Shown here: in pieces, positions 12,682 through 14,477 of the stretch
Position numbering within the stretch: the stretch's first letter is position 1
How the letters are laid out: each line of letters starts with the position of its first letter
Assembly (NCBI GenBank): GCA_024224995.1
Contig: JAAENB010000114.1
Location: 1-14,477 of the forward strand
Length of the DNA: 14,477 nucleotides
Direction of reading: 5' to 3'
Origin: a bacterium
GTDB lineage: Bacteria > Spirochaetota > UBA4802 > UBA5550
Translations under genes and position numbers: made by a program
The notes under the pieces: model-generated
What the model was told of the DNA's origin: nothing
The model's input: only the letters and a program-made list of their open reading frames with translations
Databases searched by the model: none

Positions 12682-14043
12682 ATGCAAGAAAAAAAAGCAA
12701 AAATAATTCTTCTTGTGGAAGATGAACCCATAACAGCAATGATGGAAAAAAAGAACCTTGAAGAATACAGGTATGCTGTTACCCACGTCCATACCGGAGA
12801 AGAAGCGGTAAAAGCCGCTCTTGAAGAAAAAAAACCAATTGACCTCATCCTTATGGACATTGATCTGGGTTCCGGCATTGACGGAACTGAAGCCGCAGAA
12901 AAAATACTTACCCAAACGGATATCCCTGTTGTTTTTCTTTCGAGTCATACTGAACCTGAAATTGTTGAAAAAACAGAAAAAATAACTTCATATGGGTATG
13001 TTGTAAAAAATACAGGTATGACGGTTCTTGATGCATCTATAAAGATGGCATTTAAGCTCTTTGAGGCCAAAATAAAGGAACGGGAAAAAGAAGATGCATT
13101 GCAAGAGAGCGAAGAACGTCTCTCGCTTGCCCTGGAAGTAACGAATAGTGGAATATGGGAATTCAATCCCCGCACTTTTAATGATTGCCATTATAATGAT
13201 AAATGGTTCACAATGCTTGGGTATAATCCGGATGAGCTCCCGCATACAGCTGAAACCTGGTTAACGCTTATACATCCCGAGGACCTGGAACACTTTCAGC
13301 GGAAATTACAGGACCACATAGAGGGAAAGAATGGATTCTTTGTTGAGTTTCGAATGAAAAGAAAATCCGGCAATTATTGCTGGGTTAACTCTATTGGAAA
13401 AATCGTTTCATGGGATAACAAAAAAAAACCGCGGCGAATGATAGGCATTAATTATGACATTTCCGGCCGTAAAGAATCGGAGAAGGCGCTTCTAAATGAA
13501 AAAATACTTTCAGAAAAATTCATAGACAGCCTGCCGGGTCTTTTTTATGTGTTTGATGAAAAACAGTTTGTACGAAGGAATAAGCAATGGGAGACGATTA
13601 CAGAGTACTCACCGGAAGAACTAAAGACCATGTATGGACCCAGCTTTTTCAATGGTTCCGAGAAAAAGCTTATGGAAAGAAAAATGAAAGAAGTTTTTGA
13701 AAAAGGCGCTTCACATGCTGAAGCCTGCCTGGTAACAAAACATGGTAAGCGAATTCCCTATTATTTTACGGGGGTACGTCAAAAAATAAATGGTAGACCT
13801 CATTTAATTGGTCTGGGTATAGATATCTCGGAACGCAAAAAAGTGGAAGAGTCACTGAAAAAATCCCTTCAGGAAAAATCACCCCTGTTTCACGAGCAGC
13901 AGCGGCGGATTAAAGATAATTTAAGTATGGTATGCAATATAATATCATTATCGATGACGTATACTGAACCAGGGGAGCTCAAATCCGCTATGGTTGAGAT
14001 TGAATCTCGAATAAAAACCATATTTGAACCGCGTGCAGATTGA
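12682..14043 (+). CDS. Receiver-PAS-PAS sensor protein with truncated, histidine-less kinase domain
   Basis: A 453-residue signalling protein. Residues 6-125 are a complete receiver domain: acidic pair E13/D14, phosphoacceptor D59 (LILMDIDLG), S87, and K109 in YGYVVKNTG. Two PAS domains follow, about 146-268 (LALEVTNSGIWEFNP, WLTLIHPEDLEHF, GINYDISGRKESE) and about 275-395 (IDSLPGLFYVFDE, GLGIDISERKKVE). The end (about 395-446) looks like the start of a HisKA_2-type dimerisation domain, but where the family has EVHHRIKNN this has EQQRRIKDN (405-413). Both histidines are replaced (Q407, R408). No ATPase domain follows; the frame stops 40 residues later. It therefore cannot autophosphorylate and may act as a receiver-sensor, or be a decaying kinase. 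The start has no ribosome site and may be leaderless. Confidence 0.82.
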   Translation: MQEKKAKIILLVEDEPITAMMEKKNLEEYRYAVTHVHTGEEAVKAALEEKKPIDLILMDIDLGSGIDGTEAAEKILTQTDIPVVFLSSHTEPEIVEKTEKITSYGYVVKNTGMTVLDASIKMAFKLFEAKIKEREKEDALQESEERLSLALEVTNSGIWEFNPRTFNDCHYNDKWFTMLGYNPDELPHTAETWLTLIHPEDLEHFQRKLQDHIEGKNGFFVEFRMKRKSGNYCWVNSIGKIVSWDNKKKPRRMIGINYDISGRKESEKALLNEKILSEKFIDSLPGLFYVFDEKQFVRRNKQWETITEYSPEELKTMYGPSFFNGSEKKLMERKMKEVFEKGASHAEACLVTKHGKRIPYYFTGVRQKINGRPHLIGLGIDISERKKVEESLKKSLQEKSPLFHEQQRRIKDNLSMVCNIISLSMTYTEPGELKSAMVEIESRIKTIFEPRAD

Positions 14044-14053
14044 TGCGTGTCAA

Positions 14054-14089
14054 AGTAACCTTGTTGATAAACAGCATCAACAGACCATG
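14054..14089 (-). pseudogene. 36-bp relic of a gene related to the CpXC-like gene at 11327
   Basis: 29 of 36 bases match 12200-12235 inside the CpXC-like gene, in the same reading frame: HGLLMLFINKVT against HEQLMLYVNKVT. The match ends at both sides, running into the sensor gene's stop region at one end and into the right 65-bp repeat at the other. It is short, so similarity by chance is not excluded, but frame and orientation agree. Confidence 0.5.
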
Positions 14090-14146
14090 TTTTTTTAATA
14101 ATTGACTATGGAAAACATAACTTCGACACACTGAGTGTGATAAAAT
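14082..14146. repeat. 65-bp direct repeat, right copy
   Basis: Aligns without gaps to 12524-12588 (59/65). Its central dyad is longer here, CACACT-G-AGTGTG. Its left end overlaps the relic of the CpXC-like gene by 8 bases. Confidence 0.75.
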
Positions 14147-14187
14147 ATTGCAGGGAGCAATTAGAAAGTATTGAATCATATTTAGTA

Positions 14188-14313
14188 ATGTATAAAAAAA
14201 TAGCGGTGATACATCCGCCGAAGTATAGTAACGTCAGTGAAGATCCCGGCAAACTTGATTTTTTCACTTCGGAAACGGAAGCAAAAAAATGGTTTTTATT
14301 ATTAACTGGTTAA
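14188..14313 (+). CDS. Possible 41-residue small protein
   Basis: ATG at 14188 to TAA at 14311-14313 encodes a small basic protein beginning MYKKIAVIHPPKYSN and ending KKWFLLLTG. It has no known family and no clear ribosome site. It may be chance or a relic. The stretch from 14044 to the window end has no other gene: it holds the relic of the CpXC-like gene, the right 65-bp repeat and two large hairpins. Confidence 0.25.
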   Translation: MYKKIAVIHPPKYSNVSEDPGKLDFFTSETEAKKWFLLLTG

Positions 14314-14324
14314 ACAAATTCGTT

Positions 14325-14363
14325 GCCCCCTCTCAAGAAACTTAATTTTGCTTGTGAGCGGGC
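14325..14363. repeat. Imperfect hairpin near the right edge
   Basis: GCCCCCTCTCAAG (14325-14337) pairs with CTTGTGAGCGGGC (14351-14363) at 11 of 13 positions around a 13-base loop. Its right foot overlaps the left foot of the next, larger hairpin. Confidence 0.5.
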
Positions 14364-14448
14364 CTGGAAGCATGGGCTCTTTGGATTGCTGCGGAACTCC
14401 CTCCGGTCAAACAGTCCTCACAACCCAAAGAGCCCATACTTCTACGCC
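14361..14448. repeat. Large imperfect palindrome with a 34-base loop
   Basis: The core stem ATGGGCTCTTTGG (14372-14384) pairs perfectly with CCAAAGAGCCCAT (14425-14437). It extends inward by TTG/CAA (14386-14388 with 14421-14423) and outward through one mismatch to GAAG/CTTC (14367-14370 with 14439-14442) and GGC/GCC. The loop reads, on the minus strand, GTTTGACCGGAGGGAGTTCC, resembling a GTTTGAGCGAAGCGAGTT-type word I recall from intergenic repeats of several bacteria. It could be a REP-like element or a folded recombination site. Confidence 0.6.
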
Positions 14449-14477
14449 AGATGCAGCCCGCAGTACTATTTAGTCTC

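Noticed and set aside
12591..12948. Two long minus-strand frames across the receiver domain
   Set aside because: They lie opposite a clear receiver domain and have no domain or ribosome site of their own.

Overview
The window looks like a piece of a spirochaete chromosome, from the order Spirochaetales or near it. The best clue is the receiver domain of the gene at 12682, whose block SYGYVVKNTG followed by VLDASIKMAFKLFEA is, as I recall it, typical of spirochaete sensor proteins. Loosely matching lipoboxes and A+T-rich DNA fit. I see no rRNA, tRNA, CRISPR array or transposase gene.

Layout. (1) 1-5820 is an accessory region of small, unrelated, mostly plus-strand genes: a papain-like cysteine peptidase with a small partner gene, an R2K-type ATP-grasp protein, an exported methyltransferase, a compact P-loop/deaminase protein, a zinc ribbon and a DUF1801 protein. 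They are interleaved with one divergent module (a 60-70-residue minus-strand protein and a plus-strand XRE regulator at 3361-4127) and at least three broken pieces of that module. (2) 5818-7925 carries a VanX-like dipeptidase lipoprotein and an HI0933-family flavoprotein. (3) 8037-9809 (minus) is a lipoprotein with a chitobiase-like domain and seven propeller repeats. (4) 9896-11272 (minus) is a TetR regulator and an HXXEE membrane protein whose promoters share a 20-bp near-palindrome. (5) 11327-14477 holds a CpXC-like zinc-ribbon protein, a truncated receiver-PAS-PAS sensor that lacks a phosphoacceptor histidine and an ATPase domain, a 65-bp direct repeat flanking the sensor, and strongly folded DNA at the right edge.

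Main result. The small minus-strand gene is cut in two by a 1650-bp insert carrying the ATP-grasp and methyltransferase genes. Its last codons sit at 1681-1713 and its body at 3364-3543; a fragment at 5153-5217 preserves the uncut order and shows that only one codon was lost. The XRE regulator has a 98-bp 3' copy (96/98 identical) at 5218-5315 and an older 54-bp fragment at 5763-5816. The first fragment begins, and the second ends, at the same LEVNK codons. A T(6-7)GGTTGAY motif lies 60-120 bp upstream of four successive cargo genes. Together this suggests a region that gains cargo by repeated recombination at a regulator/small-protein module. The mechanism is unknown, and I see no integrase or convincing attC site.
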